Both the position numbers and the translations under genes were made by a program. Positions 25,034 to 34,606 of a stretch of 64,000 nt of DNA are shown piece by piece. Each line of letters opens with the position of its first letter. Position 1 is the stretch's first letter. Origin of the DNA: Pseudomonas sp. SG20056 (lineage in GTDB: Bacteria > Pseudomonadota > Gammaproteobacteria > Pseudomonadales > Pseudomonadaceae); contig NZ_CP134499.1 in the NCBI RefSeq assembly GCF_031764535.1, forward strand, positions 4,030,001 to 4,094,000. Direction: 5' to 3'. The notes under the pieces are model-generated. The model ran no database searches, was not told where the DNA came from, and saw only the letters and a program-made list of their open reading frames with translations.

Positions 25034-26144
25034 CTTCCAGCGACAAGCCCTGGGCCATGCTGCTCAGGTGATCGCCATCGGTTTCCGAGCCGAGCTTGAT
25101 CATCAGGCGCAGATCGTTGGCCGAATCGGCGTACAGCAGCGCATCTTCGTAGGTGATCTCACCCTGGCTGTAGAGGTTGTACAGCGCCTGATCGAAGGTC
25201 TGCATGCCCTGCTCGGTGGAGCGTTTCATCAGCGCCTTGAGTTCGTGCACCTCACCCTTGCGGATCAGATCGGCGGCCAGCGGGGTGTTGATCAATACCT
25301 CAATCACCGCACGGCGGCCTTTGCCATCCGGGGTCGGGATCAGTTGCTGGGCGACGATGGCCTTGAGGTTGAGCGACAGGTCCATCCACACCTGGTTCTG
25401 CCGGTCAGAGGGGAAGAAGTTGATGATGCGATCCAGCGCCTGGTTGGCGTTGTTGGCGTGCAGTGTGGCCAGGCACAGGTGACCGGTTTCGGCGAAGGCC
25501 ACGGCATGATCCATGGTCTCGCGGGTACGCACCTCACCAATCAGAATCACGTCCGGCGCCTGGCGCAGGGTGTTCTTCAGCGCCACCTCGAAAGACTCGG
25601 TATCGATGCCCACTTCACGCTGGGTAACGATACAGCTCTGGTGCTGGTGGATGTATTCGATCGGGTCTTCGATGGAAATGATGTGGCCGCTGCTGTTCTT
25701 GTTGCGGTAGCCGATCATCGCCGCCAGGGAAGTCGACTTACCGGTACCAGTCGCACCGACAAACAACACCAGACCGCGCTTGGTCAGCGCCAGTTTCTTG
25801 AGAATTTCCGGCAGTTTCAGCTCGTCCAGCGTCGGAATATTGGTCTCGATACGACGCAGCACCATACCGGCCAGGTTGCGCTGGTAGAAGGCACTGACGC
25901 GGAAACGGCCAACACCACGGGCGCTGATGGCGAAGTTGCATTCGTGGTTCTCGGCAAAGTCGCGGCGCTGCTGCTCGTTCATCACCGAATGCACGGTTTC
26001 ACGGGTCTGCTCAGGCGACATGGGCGTTTTGGTGATCGGCATGATCTTGCCGTTGACCTTCATCGACGGCGGTACGCCAGCGGTAATAAACAGGTCGGAG
26101 CCGCCCTTTTCCACCATCAGGCGCAGCAGTTTTTCGAATTCCAT
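24999..26144 (-). CDS. pilU: Twitching motility accessory ATPase
   Basis: PilU is the PilT-paralogous hexameric ATPase that supports pilus retraction at the inner face of the membrane. The 381-residue protein has the N-terminal PAS-like half, Walker A GATGTGKST, the Asp box (ISIEDPIEYIHQH), Walker B region VILIGEVRTRETM and the His box GHLCLATLHAN. The C-terminus extends beyond PilT with an acidic tail. It lies 106 bp after pilT on the same strand. Its 3' end overlaps the convergent DUF4130 gene by 35 bp. Confidence 0.96.
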   Translation of the reverse strand: MEFEKLLRLMVEKGGSDLFITAGVPPSMKVNGKIMPITKTPMSPEQTRETVHSVMNEQQRRDFAENHECNFAISARGVGRFRVSAFYQRNLAGMVLRRIETNIPTLDELKLPEILKKLALTKRGLVLFVGATGTGKSTSLAAMIGYRNKNSSGHIISIEDPIEYIHQHQSCIVTQREVGIDTESFEVALKNTLRQAPDVILIGEVRTRETMDHAVAFAETGHLCLATLHANNANQALDRIINFFPSDRQNQVWMDLSLNLKAIVAQQLIPTPDGKGRRAVIEVLINTPLAADLIRKGEVHELKALMKRSTEQGMQTFDQALYNLYSQGEITYEDALLYADSANDLRLMIKLGSETDGDHLSSMAQGLSLEVSEEDPGRRFR

Positions 26145-26250
26145 CGTTGTTCGCCCATGTGCATCACGCGGTTATGCAAGGCCAGCGGCAGGCGCGTGGA
26201 TTGCCGCTGGGCTGAACCCGACAGGCAATTGCCCGCCGGGTACTGTCGAT

Positions 26251-27285
26251 TTAGAAGTTTTCTGGTGTTTTGGCTTTCTCGCGCGCCGCTTCGCGGCTGA
26301 CGATGCCCTTGGTCACCAGAGTTTTCAGGCAGGAATCCAGGGTCTGCATGCCCAGCGAGCCACCGGTCTGGATCGCCGAATACATCTGCGCCACCTTGTC
26401 CTCACGAATCAGGTTACGGATGGCCGGGGTGCCGATCATGATTTCGTGGGCCGCCACACGACCGCCGCCGATCTTCTTCAGCAGAGTCTGCGAGATAACC
26501 GATTGCAGCGATTCGGAGAGCATGGAGCGCACCATGGATTTCTCTTCGGCCGGGAATACGTCGACCACGCGGTCGATGGTCTTGGCCGCCGAGGTGGTGT
26601 GCAGGGTGCCAAACACCAGGTGGCCGGTTTCTGCTGCGGTCAGGGCCAGGCGGATGGTTTCCAGGTCGCGCATCTCGCCGACCAGGATGATGTCCGGGTC
26701 TTCCCGCAGTGCCGAGCGCAGGGCTTCGGAGAAGCCGAGGGTGTCGCGGTGCACCTCACGCTGGTTGATCAGGCACTTCTTCGATTCGTGAACAAATTCG
26801 ATCGGGTCTTCGACCGTCAGGATGTGGTGGTACTTGTTGCTGTTTATATAGTCAAGCATCGCCGCCAGGGTGGTCGACTTACCCGAACCGGTTGGCCCGG
26901 TCACCAGCACCAGGCCGCGCGGCACATCGGAAATCTTGCGGAAGATTTCGCCCATGCCAAGGTCTTCCATGCTCAGCACTTTCGACGGAATGGTCCGGAA
27001 TACCGCGCCAGAACCGCGGTTCTGGTTGAAGGCGTTAACCCGGAAACGCGCCACGCCCGGCACTTCGAAGGAGAAATCGGTCTCGAGGAACTCCTCGAAA
27101 TCCTTGCGCTGCTTGTCGTTCATGATGTCGTAGATCAGCGCATGCACCTGTTTATGGTCCAGCGCAGGCAAATTGATCCGGCGAACATCACCGTCGACCC
27201 GAATCATCGGAGGCAGGCCAGCGGAGAGATGCAGGTCCGATGCACCTTGCTTGGCGCTGAAGGCCAGCAATTCAGTGATATCCAT
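26251..27285 (-). CDS. pilT: Twitching motility retraction ATPase
   Basis: PilT powers type IV pilus depolymerisation. The 344-residue product begins MDITELLAFSAKQGASDLHLS and shows Walker A GPTGSGKST, Asp box LTVEDPIEFVHES, Walker B IILVGEMRDLET, His box GHLVFGTLHTTSA and the AIRNLIRE motif near the C-terminus, a retraction-specific element. The ATG at 27285 is supported by AGGGAG upstream and by family length; the frame stays open to 27696 but would overlap the divergent yggS. pilTU lies close to the pilGHIJK-chp cluster that regulates it. Confidence 0.97.
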   Translation of the reverse strand: MDITELLAFSAKQGASDLHLSAGLPPMIRVDGDVRRINLPALDHKQVHALIYDIMNDKQRKDFEEFLETDFSFEVPGVARFRVNAFNQNRGSGAVFRTIPSKVLSMEDLGMGEIFRKISDVPRGLVLVTGPTGSGKSTTLAAMLDYINSNKYHHILTVEDPIEFVHESKKCLINQREVHRDTLGFSEALRSALREDPDIILVGEMRDLETIRLALTAAETGHLVFGTLHTTSAAKTIDRVVDVFPAEEKSMVRSMLSESLQSVISQTLLKKIGGGRVAAHEIMIGTPAIRNLIREDKVAQMYSAIQTGGSLGMQTLDSCLKTLVTKGIVSREAAREKAKTPENF

Positions 27286-27348
27286 GGGACTCCCTAATGA
27301 CAGACAAGCAGGTAGAATGCCGCGAAACCCAGGCGGCGGGCGCAAGTA

Positions 27349-28035
27349 ATGTCCACGATAGCAGAGAATATTGCAAAGGTCGGAGTGCGCATCCGTGAGG
27401 CGGCGCAAGCCTCGCAGCGAGATTGTGCAGCGGTTGGCCTGCTCGCGGTGAGCAAAACCAAACCGGCCGAAGCGATTCGCCAGGCCTTTGCAGCCGGCAC
27501 CTGCGATTTCGGTGAGAACTACCTGCAGGAAGCCCTGGAAAAGCAGGCCGAATTGAGCGACCTGCCGCTGACCTGGCACTTTATCGGTCCGATCCAATCG
27601 AACAAAACCAAGCCCATCGCCGAGCACTTTGCCTGGGTGCATTCGGTGGATCGCCTGAAAATCGCCCAGCGCCTGTCTGATCAGCGTCCGGCGCATCTGC
27701 CACCGTTGAATATCTGCCTACAGGTGAATGTCAGCGGCGAGGCCAGCAAATCTGGCTGCAATCCGGATGAGCTGCCGGAGCTGGCATACGCCGTTACACA
27801 ACTGCCCAACCTGCGCCTACGCGGATTGATGACAATCCCCGAGCCCACCGATGACCCCAGCGAGCAACGCGCCGCCTTCGCCCGCCTGCGCGAGCTGATG
27901 CAAGGCCTGAACCTGGACCTCGACACCTTGTCCATGGGCATGAGCCATGATCTGGAAGCGGCGATTGCCGAAGGCGCGACCTGGGTACGCATCGGTACTG
28001 CACTGTTCGGCGCCCGTGATTACAGCACCAGCTGA
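27349..28035 (+). CDS. yggS: PLP homeostasis protein YggS
   Basis: The YggS/PROSC family binds pyridoxal phosphate on a TIM-barrel and buffers cellular PLP and amino-acid pools; no enzyme activity is known. The 228-residue product has the PLP lysine at K36 in LLAVSKTKP, then FGENYLQEAL, WHFIGPIQSNKTK, GLMTIPEP, and the phosphate-binding MGMSHDLEAAI and RIGTALFGAR. It is divergent from pilT (63 bp) and heads yggS-proC-yggT-yggU, a widely conserved string. Confidence 0.95.
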   Translation: MSTIAENIAKVGVRIREAAQASQRDCAAVGLLAVSKTKPAEAIRQAFAAGTCDFGENYLQEALEKQAELSDLPLTWHFIGPIQSNKTKPIAEHFAWVHSVDRLKIAQRLSDQRPAHLPPLNICLQVNVSGEASKSGCNPDELPELAYAVTQLPNLRLRGLMTIPEPTDDPSEQRAAFARLRELMQGLNLDLDTLSMGMSHDLEAAIAEGATWVRIGTALFGARDYSTS

Positions 28036-28071
28036 TTGAGTTTGCCTTCAGCCTTATTAAGGAAGCCCGTT

Positions 28072-28890
28072 ATGACCACTCCCCGCATTGCCTTTATCGG
28101 TGCCGGCAATATGGCCGCCAGCCTGATCGGCGGCCTGCGTGCCCAGGGCATCGACGCCAGCGCCATTCGCGCCAGCGACCGCGGCGCCGAACAGCGCAGC
28201 AAGATCAGCGCCGAGTATGGCATCGCCACCTTCGAAGCCAATGCCGAAGCTATCCAGGGCGCAGATGTGATCGTATTGTCGGTCAAACCGCAGGTGATGA
28301 AGGAAGTTTGTCTGGATCTCGCCGCACATATCGGCGAGCAACAGCTAGTGGTGTCGATTGCCGCCGGCATCAGCTGCGCCAGCCTGGAAAGCTGGCTCGG
28401 CCCGCGCGCAATTGTGCGCTGCATGCCCAACACGCCGGCACTGCTGCGTCAGGGCGTCAGCGGCCTGTATGCCAATGCTCAGGTTTCGCCAACCCAGCGC
28501 CAGCAGGCCGAACAACTGCTCAGCGCCGTCGGCCTGGCGCTGTGGCTGGATCAGGAAGCGCAGATTGATGCCGTAACTGCCGTATCCGGCAGCGGCCCGG
28601 CGTACTTCTTCCTGCTGATCGAAGCCATGACCGCCGCTGGCGAGAAACTCGGCCTGCCGCGTGAGACCGCAGCCCAGCTGACCCTACACACCGCTCTTGG
28701 CGCCGCACGCATGGCCGTGGCCAGCGATGTTGATGCCAGCGAGCTGCGCCGCCGGGTAACCTCACCGGCCGGCACCACCGAAGCGGCAATCAAGACCTTC
28801 CAGGCCAACGGCTTTGAAGCCCTGGTCGAGAAAGCCCTGAATGCCGCCGCCCACCGCTCTGCCGAGCTGGCCGAACAACTCGGTCAATAA
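28072..28890 (+). CDS. proC: Pyrroline-5-carboxylate reductase
   Basis: ProC reduces 1-pyrroline-5-carboxylate to proline with NAD(P)H. The 272-residue product has the Rossmann motif FIGAGNMAASLIGG, VLSVKPQVM, the RCMPNTPAL loop and the C-terminal dimer helices starting TAVSGSGPAYFFLLIEAM, plus RRRVTSPAGTTEAAI. The ATG at 28072 follows AAGGAAG; the open frame begins earlier at 28036 without support. yggT begins 9 bp after the stop. Confidence 0.97.
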   Translation: MTTPRIAFIGAGNMAASLIGGLRAQGIDASAIRASDRGAEQRSKISAEYGIATFEANAEAIQGADVIVLSVKPQVMKEVCLDLAAHIGEQQLVVSIAAGISCASLESWLGPRAIVRCMPNTPALLRQGVSGLYANAQVSPTQRQQAEQLLSAVGLALWLDQEAQIDAVTAVSGSGPAYFFLLIEAMTAAGEKLGLPRETAAQLTLHTALGAARMAVASDVDASELRRRVTSPAGTTEAAIKTFQANGFEALVEKALNAAAHRSAELAEQLGQ

Positions 28891-28899
28891 GGAACGAAG

Positions 28900-29490
28900 A
28901 TGATCGGACTCAATACTGCTGCTGTTTATATCCTGCAAACCATTGGCAGCCTGTACCTGCTGATCGTGCTGCTGCGCTTTATCCTGCAACTGGTGCGGGC
29001 GGACTTCTACAACCCGGTGAGCCAGTTCATCGTGCGCGCCACTCATCCACTGCTGAAACCGCTGCGCAAGATCATCCCGAGCCTGGCCGGGCTCGATTTG
29101 GCCTCGCTGGTGCTGGCAATCGTGGTGCAACTGGTGCTGATGGCGCTAACCCTGATGCTGCTCGGCTATGGCCTGGACAATCCGCTGCAGCTACTGGTGT
29201 GGTCGATCATTGGCGTCACCGCGCTGTTCCTCAAGGTGTTCTTCTTCGCCCTGATCATCAGCGTGATCCTCTCCTGGGTCGCCCAGGGCAGCCATAACCC
29301 CACCGCCATGCTGATCAACCAGATCTGCGAGCCACTGCTGTCGCCGATCCGCCGCATCCTGCCGAGCATGGGCGGACTGGATCTGTCGCCGATCGTGGCC
29401 TTTCTGATCCTCAACCTGATCGACATGCTGGTGATCCGCAACCTGGCGATCATGACCGGCATGTACAAAGGCCTGAGCCTGGCAATCTGA
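28900..29490 (+). CDS. yggT: YggT family membrane protein
   Basis: The 196-residue protein has two YGGT repeats, each with paired membrane helices and the signature NPVSQFIVRATHPLLKPLRK / NPTAMLINQICEPLLSPIRR followed by PS(L/M)GG(L/D)DL. Four membrane segments are seen (about 8-32, 60-85, 95-125, 160-180). The role is not settled; family members have been linked to osmotic tolerance and respiratory or cell-division functions. Adjacent to proC and yggU as in most gammaproteobacteria. Confidence 0.92.
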   Translation: MIGLNTAAVYILQTIGSLYLLIVLLRFILQLVRADFYNPVSQFIVRATHPLLKPLRKIIPSLAGLDLASLVLAIVVQLVLMALTLMLLGYGLDNPLQLLVWSIIGVTALFLKVFFFALIISVILSWVAQGSHNPTAMLINQICEPLLSPIRRILPSMGGLDLSPIVAFLILNLIDMLVIRNLAIMTGMYKGLSLAI

Positions 29491-29502
29491 CCGCGAGCGC
29501 TG

Positions 29503-29799
29503 ATGAGCCACTTTCGCTGGGACGGCGCCGACCTGATCCTCGAATGCCACCTGCAGCCCAAAGCGAGCAAAGATGAGTTCGCCGGGCTGCACGGTGAGCG
29601 GGTGAAGATCCGCCTCACGGCCCCACCCGTAGACGGCAAGGCCAACGCACAGCTGCTGGCCTTTCTGGCCAGCGTATTCGCCGTCAGCAAGAGCCAGGTC
29701 AGCCTGGAAAGCGGCCAGCAAAGCCGGCACAAACGTGTGCGTATCAAACAGCCGCAACGGCTTCCGTCGGAACTGACGCTGACCACTCAGTCACTCTGA
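29503..29799 (+). CDS. yggU: DUF167 family protein YggU
   Basis: This 98-residue small protein shows the DUF167 core: LILECHLQPKASKDEF, RVKIRLTAPPVDGKANAQLLAFLA and VSLESGQQSRHKRVRI. Function is unknown. It ends the yggS-proC-yggT-yggU string, 12 bp after yggT. Confidence 0.93.
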   Translation: MSHFRWDGADLILECHLQPKASKDEFAGLHGERVKIRLTAPPVDGKANAQLLAFLASVFAVSKSQVSLESGQQSRHKRVRIKQPQRLPSELTLTTQSL

Positions 29800-29873
29800 C
29801 CGACCATAAGGCGGGCGCGCGACGACATGCAATTGACGCCATAGCTGCGACCCGCATAATGCCAAGCAGGTCA

Positions 29874-29892
29874 ATCCACGAACGTCGTGGAT
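29874..29892. repeat. Perfect short palindrome upstream of the dynamin-like gene
   Basis: ATCCACGA, an ACG spacer and TCGTGGAT form an exact 8-bp inverted repeat in the 235-bp gap between yggU and the dynamin-like gene. There is no T-run, so an operator or mRNA hairpin is more likely than a terminator. No regulator can be assigned. Confidence 0.45.
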
Positions 29893-30034
29893 CTGGCGTA
29901 ATTCCACAGGCTTTAAAGCGTTATCTGCCGCGCCCTCGCTGCGCGGCATCGTTCAATGTGTGCCCGACTTAACCTGGGTGCCGTATAGCCCCAGTCGCCC
30001 CACAATGGATGCGCCAACCGGAGGAAAGCCCAGG

Positions 30035-32017
30035 ATGAGCATGGAACGTCTCAGTCAGCAGGTCGATGCTTACGTCACCTGGAAGCGCGAGCTGATGCGC
30101 GAAATCACCCGCTATCGCAGCTGGCTGGTGACCAATCGGCTGAACTCCGAGGCCGTGGAAGCCAAGCTTGAGCGCGCGCTGAAACTGCTGCGCACGGACC
30201 ACATCACCCTAGCCTTTGTCGGCGAGTTCTCCCGCGGCAAGACCGAGCTGATCAACAGCCTGTTCTTCTCCTCCTACGGCCAGCGCATGCTGCCGTCCCA
30301 GGCTGGGCGCACCACCATGTGCCCGACCGAGCTGTTCTTCGACCCGCGCTCGGAACGCTCCTATATCCGCCTGCTGCCGATCGAGACCCGCGTATCCGAA
30401 GCCAGCGTGGCGCAGTTCAAACGTATTCCGCGGCACTGGGTGAATATCCCGCTGGACCTCAGCGACCCAGACAATATGGTCCAGGCCTTTATCCAGGTCG
30501 CCCGCACCAAACCCATGCCGGTCGAACAGGCGATTGCCCTGGGCTTCCACCCGGACATGCTGGAAAGCACCAACAAACCCGGCGAAGTACTGGTACCGGC
30601 CTGGCGTCACGCCATGGTCAACTTCGATCATCCGCTGCTGCGTCAGGGCCTGCGTATTCTCGACACTCCCGGCCTGAACGCCCTCGGCAGCGAGCCGGAG
30701 CTGACCCTGTCGATGCTGCCCAGCGCCCAGGCGATCATCTTCCTGCTGTCCGCCGATACAGGTGTGACTGCCAGCGACATGGCCGTGTGGCAGCAGCATA
30801 TCCGCCAACTCGACGAAGACACCCAGACCAGTCTGTTCGCCGTATTGAACAAGATCGACGTGCTCTGGGATGACCTGGCCGGCGAAGCCTTTGTGCAGAA
30901 CGCCATCCGCCAGATTCAGACCAGCACCGCGCGCCAGCTCGGCATCCGCGTCGAGGACGTGCTGCCGCTGTCGGCCAAGCAGGCGATGCTGGCCAAGGTG
31001 CGCAAGGACCCGGAACTGCTGGCCCGCAGCCAGATGAGCAACCTGGAAAACCTGCTCTGCGAACGCATCATCGCGCAGAAGGAACGCCTGCTCGAAGACC
31101 GCGTGGTCAATCAGGTGCTGAGGCTGCTGCAGAACAGCCAGCACGTGCTCAACCTGCGCCTGGAAAAGGTCAACGAACAGCAAGCGCTGCTGAGCAACCA
31201 TCAGCACGACAACGGCCAAATGCTGTTCGAGCTGACCGCCAAGACCAAGGAAGATCACAGCCAGCACCACAAACGCCTGCTCGGCCTGAAAACCAACCAG
31301 CGTTTACTCAAACGTCAGGGCGACCTCCTGCGCCACGCCTCGCGCAGCGAGCGCCTAGACGAACACCTGAACAAGGTGCGCAAAAATCTCACCGGCAGCT
31401 GGACCACCCTGGGCATCAACCAGGCCATTCTGTATTTCTTCCGCAGCGTGGAGCAGGACCTGCACAACCTGGCCCAGGAAGCCGACATGGCCAACAAGAT
31501 GGTCGCGGCCATCTACCGCCGGCACAACGAAGAAAACCCGCTGCACGGCGTCGATGCGCCGCAGTTCAACGTCAACCGCTACCTGCGTGAACTCAAGCAG
31601 CAGCAGGCCAAGGCCGACCAGTTCCGCCTGCAGCTGAAAACCCTGCTGACCGAACAGCGCAGCCTGACCAAACGCTTCTTCGCCACCCTGGTGCAGGAAG
31701 TGATCGGCCTGCACCAGCGCATGCGCCAGGAAGCCGAACAGTGGGCCAGCGATGCGCTGATGCCACTGATGCAACACACCCTGGAGCACAAGCAGCTGCT
31801 GGAAACCCACATGCTGCGGCTCAAGGCCCTGGCTCAGGAAACCCAACAGGCGCGCCAGCGCGGCCAGCAACTGGCACGTTACAGCGGCGAACTGGAGCAG
31901 CAACTGGCGCAGGCCAACGACATGCTGCGCATCCTGCGCCGCCCTGCTCCCGTGCAGCGTCAGGGTAAGGTGGTCAATCTGCCAGGGGCTGCGCGCCCGC
32001 ATAGCATCGGCGAATAG
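30035..32017 (+). CDS. Dynamin-like GTPase family protein
   Basis: The 660-residue product has a dynamin-type GTPase domain: G1 [18 protein letters not shown], a G2 Thr in [13 protein letters not shown]3 [10 protein letters not shown] and G4 [11 protein letters not shown] long helical region (about 330-640) rich in Gln, Leu and charged residues follows and is likely coiled-coil stalk. No clear membrane helix or paddle is visible. Bacterial dynamins remodel or protect membranes, including phage defence in some species; no role is assigned here. GGAGGAAA precedes the ATG at 30035 (another ATG at 30041). A GTG at 29960 is possible but unsupported. It sits between yggU and metX. Confidence 0.85.
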   Translation: MSMERLSQQVDAYVTWKRELMREITRYRSWLVTNRLNSEAVEAKLERALKLLRTDHITLAFVGEFSRGKTELINSLFFSSYGQRMLPSQAGRTTMCPTELFFDPRSERSYIRLLPIETRVSEASVAQFKRIPRHWVNIPLDLSDPDNMVQAFIQVARTKPMPVEQAIALGFHPDMLESTNKPGEVLVPAWRHAMVNFDHPLLRQGLRILDTPGLNALGSEPELTLSMLPSAQAIIFLLSADTGVTASDMAVWQQHIRQLDEDTQTSLFAVLNKIDVLWDDLAGEAFVQNAIRQIQTSTARQLGIRVEDVLPLSAKQAMLAKVRKDPELLARSQMSNLENLLCERIIAQKERLLEDRVVNQVLRLLQNSQHVLNLRLEKVNEQQALLSNHQHDNGQMLFELTAKTKEDHSQHHKRLLGLKTNQRLLKRQGDLLRHASRSERLDEHLNKVRKNLTGSWTTLGINQAILYFFRSVEQDLHNLAQEADMANKMVAAIYRRHNEENPLHGVDAPQFNVNRYLRELKQQQAKADQFRLQLKTLLTEQRSLTKRFFATLVQEVIGLHQRMRQEAEQWASDALMPLMQHTLEHKQLLETHMLRLKALAQETQQARQRGQQLARYSGELEQQLAQANDMLRILRRPAPVQRQGKVVNLPGAARPHSIGE

Positions 32018-32054
32018 ACCGCAGCCTCAGCAGCACCATATCCGCCGTACCCCA

Positions 32055-32085
32055 GCCGCCCCATGCGCTTGCCGCCTGGGGCGGC
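32055..32085. repeat. GC-rich stem-loop after the dynamin-like gene
   Basis: GCCGCCCCA, a 13-nt loop and TGGGGCGGC form a perfect 9-bp stem 37 nt after the stop codon. It is not followed by a T-run, so it may protect the 3' end or act as a weak terminator. Confidence 0.5.
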
Positions 32086-32090
32086 GCATT

Positions 32091-32358
32091 TAGGGGCTGT
32101 TCCCGTTTCGCGCGCGGCCGCGCCGGAGCCTGTTTTAGCGCGAGGCAAGGCACGAGACACGAGGTTTGGTCGTTCCAAATGAGTGTCGAGAAACACAGCT
32201 TCGCGCTAAAACAGGCCCGTCCCTTCGGGTTGCGCGAAAAATCTCGCCATGCGGTGTTGAAGGACTTGGCAAGGGAACACCATTACCAGCGTCCTTCGCC
32301 TAGCCTGGCGAGATTTTGCGCAGCAACGCGGCTTGCGACGAAACGGGAACAGACCCTA
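32091..32358. mobile_element. MITE-like element upstream of metX
   Basis: A 268-bp non-coding element bounded by near-perfect inverted repeats: TAGGGGCTGTTCCCGTTTCG at the left and, read on the other strand, TAGGGTCTGTTCCCGTTTCG at the right, with one mismatch in 20. Both ends carry the dinucleotide TA, compatible with a TA target duplication. Inside are two further hairpins: a perfect 15-bp inverted repeat (32129-32143 with 32201-32215) and a second one (32231-32249 with 32306-32322). No transposase is encoded. It ends 33 bp before the metX start, so metX must be transcribed from, or through, it. Confidence 0.8.
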
Positions 32359-32391
32359 GACTGCGGCCTTTCTTTATTGCGAGCAGGGTCG

Positions 32392-33531
32392 ATGTCGACT
32401 GCCTTTCCCCAAGACTCTGTTGGCCTGGTAACCCCGCAGGTTCTGCACTTCGCAGAACCTCTGGCGCTGGCCTGCGGGCGCAGCCTGGCCGACTACCAAC
32501 TGATCTTCGAAACCTATGGCGAACTGAATGCCACGGCAAGCAACGCCGTGCTGATCTGCCACGCCCTCTCCGGCCACCACCATGCCGCCGGTTATCACAG
32601 CGCCGATGACCGTAAACCGGGCTGGTGGGACAGCTGCATCGGCCCCGGCAAACCCATCGACACCAACAAGTTCTTTGTCGTCAGCCTGAACAACCTCGGC
32701 GGCTGCAACGGCTCTACCGGCCCCAGCAGCATCAACCCGGCGACCGGCAAACCCTTCGGCGCCGACTTCCCGGTCATGACCGTGGAAGACTGGGTACACA
32801 GCCAGGCGCGGCTGGCCGACAACCTCGGCATCCAGCAGTGGGCCGCGGTGATCGGCGGTAGCCTCGGCGGCATGCAGGCCATGCAATGGACCATCAGCTA
32901 CCCCGAACGCGTGCGCCACTGCCTGGCCATCGCCTCGGCACCCAAACTGTCGGCGCAGAACATCGCCTTCAACGAAGTGGCACGCCAGGCGATCCTCACT
33001 GACCCGCAATTTCACGGCGGACACTTTCAGGAACAGGGCGTAATCCCCAAGCGCGGACTGATGCTGGCGCGCATGGTCGGCCACATCACCTACCTGTCGG
33101 ATGACGCCATGGGCGAGAAATTCGGCCGGGGCCTGAAAAGCGAAAAGCTCAACTACGACTTCCACAGTGTCGAGTTCCAGGTGGAAAGCTACCTGCGCTA
33201 TCAGGGTGAAGAGTTCTCCGGGCGCTTCGACGCCAACACCTACCTGCTGATGACCAAGGCGCTGGACTACTTCGATCCGGCGGCAGCCTTTGATGGCGAT
33301 CTGGCCAAGACATTGGCCCACGTCAGCGCTGATTTCTGCGTGATGTCCTTCACCACCGACTGGCGCTTCTCGCCAGCACGTTCGCGGGAAATCGTGGATG
33401 CCCTGACCGCCGCGCGCAAGAACGTCTGCTACCTGGAAATCGATGCGCCCCAGGGTCACGATGCCTTCCTGATGCCGATCCCGCGTTACCTGCAGGCATT
33501 CGACAGCTATATGAAACGGATCAAGGTGTAG
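32392..33531 (+). CDS. metX: Homoserine O-acyltransferase (succinyl type in Pseudomonas)
   Basis: MetX activates homoserine for methionine synthesis; in pseudomonads the acyl donor is succinyl-CoA. The 379-residue alpha/beta hydrolase-fold protein shows [14 protein letters not shown], the nucleophile elbow [12 protein letters not shown], the catalytic Asp in [14 protein letters not shown] and His in [10 protein letters not shown]. The ATG at 32392 gives [16 protein letters not shown], matching the P. aeruginosa start. metW follows after 2 bp. A MITE-like element occupies the promoter-proximal DNA. Confidence 0.96.
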   Translation: MSTAFPQDSVGLVTPQVLHFAEPLALACGRSLADYQLIFETYGELNATASNAVLICHALSGHHHAAGYHSADDRKPGWWDSCIGPGKPIDTNKFFVVSLNNLGGCNGSTGPSSINPATGKPFGADFPVMTVEDWVHSQARLADNLGIQQWAAVIGGSLGGMQAMQWTISYPERVRHCLAIASAPKLSAQNIAFNEVARQAILTDPQFHGGHFQEQGVIPKRGLMLARMVGHITYLSDDAMGEKFGRGLKSEKLNYDFHSVEFQVESYLRYQGEEFSGRFDANTYLLMTKALDYFDPAAAFDGDLAKTLAHVSADFCVMSFTTDWRFSPARSREIVDALTAARKNVCYLEIDAPQGHDAFLMPIPRYLQAFDSYMKRIKV

Positions 33532-33533
33532 TC

Positions 33534-34145
33534 ATGCGCGCGGACCTCGAAATCATCCAAGAGTGGATTCCCGCAGGCAGCCGTGTGCTCGACCTGGGCT
33601 GCGGCAATGGCGAGTTGCTCGCCTGGCTGGCCGAACACAAGCAGGTCTCCGGTTACGGCCTGGAAATCGATGCGGACAACATCGCCCAGTGCGTGAGCAA
33701 GGGCGTCAACGTCATCGAGCAGAACCTCGACCAGGGCCTGGGCAACTTTGCCAGCAACAGCTTCGACGTGGTGGTCATGACCCAGTCGCTGCAAGCCCTG
33801 CATTACCCGGACAAGGTGCTGGCGGAGATGCTGCGCGTCGGCAAGACCTGCATCATCACCTTCCCCAACTTCGGCCACTGGCACTGCCGCTGGTACCTCA
33901 CCACCAAAGGCCGCATGCCGGTGTCGGATTTTCTCCCGTACACCTGGTTCAACACGCCGAACATCCACTTCTGCACCTTCGAAGACTTCGAAAAGCTGTG
34001 CCACGACCAAGGCGCGAAAGTCATGGATCGCCTGGCCGTAGACCGCGACCACCGGCACGGCTGGGCCAGCCGCATCTGGCCTAATCTGTTAGGTGAAATC
34101 GGCATTTACCGGATCAGCGGGCCTACCGCCCAGGATGCCCAATAA
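33534..34145 (+). CDS. metW: Methionine biosynthesis protein MetW
   Basis: MetW is a small SAM-methyltransferase-fold protein almost always next to metX and thought to be needed with it for homoserine acylation. The 203-residue product has the SAM motif RVLDLGCGNGELLAWL, GLEIDADNI, and the family segment TFPNFGHWHCRWYLTTKGRMP with PYTWFNTPNIHFCT. It starts 2 bp after metX. Confidence 0.95.
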   Translation: MRADLEIIQEWIPAGSRVLDLGCGNGELLAWLAEHKQVSGYGLEIDADNIAQCVSKGVNVIEQNLDQGLGNFASNSFDVVVMTQSLQALHYPDKVLAEMLRVGKTCIITFPNFGHWHCRWYLTTKGRMPVSDFLPYTWFNTPNIHFCTFEDFEKLCHDQGAKVMDRLAVDRDHRHGWASRIWPNLLGEIGIYRISGPTAQDAQ

Positions 34146-34186
34146 GCGGCCTATTCACAGGCCACTGTCTATCTGGAGAAACCATC

Positions 34187-34606
34187 ATGCGTCGCATCGC
34201 ATTTCTATTGATCGCCCTGTGCCTGAGCCTGCCAGCGCTGGCTGAACGCAAACAAACGTTCGGCGACCTCGACGTGCACTACATCGCCTTCAATTCCAGC
34301 TTTCTGCAGCCGGACATCGCCGCCGCCAACAGCCTGGTACGCAGCAAGACCCAGGGCGTGGTGAATATTTCCGTGCTCAAGGCCGGCAAGGCCAGCAGCG
34401 CCAGCGTCAGTGGCGAAGTGAAGGACCTGGTCGGGCGCAGTCAGCCGCTGACCTTCAAACAGGTCAACGAAGGTGAGGCTATTTATTACCTGGCGCAATT
34501 CACCTTCAGCCAGCGTGAAATGCTGCGTTTCACCATCAACGTGCGCGCGGCCGATGGCGTGGCGCACAGCTTCGACTTCAACCAGGAATTCTTCCCAGAC
34601 GAATGA
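34187..34606 (+). CDS. DUF4426 periplasmic protein
   Basis: The 139-residue product has a Sec signal peptide ([19 protein letters not shown], cleavage after residue 19) and a DUF4426-type beta-rich body with [21 protein letters not shown] and [17 protein letters not shown]. Function is unknown. The gene overlaps rdgB by 4 bp (ATGATG region), so the two are probably co-translated, as in P. aeruginosa. Confidence 0.9.
   Translation: MRRIAFLLIALCLSLPALAERKQTFGDLDVHYIAFNSSFLQPDIAAANSLVRSKTQGVVNISVLKAGKASSASVSGEVKDLVGRSQPLTFKQVNEGEAIYYLAQFTFSQREMLRFTINVRAADGVAHSFDFNQEFFPDE

Noticed and set aside
27286-27696. Upstream extension of the pilT frame
   Set aside because: It overlaps the divergent yggS gene and is antisense to it; PilT starts at MDITELL with a good ribosome binding site.
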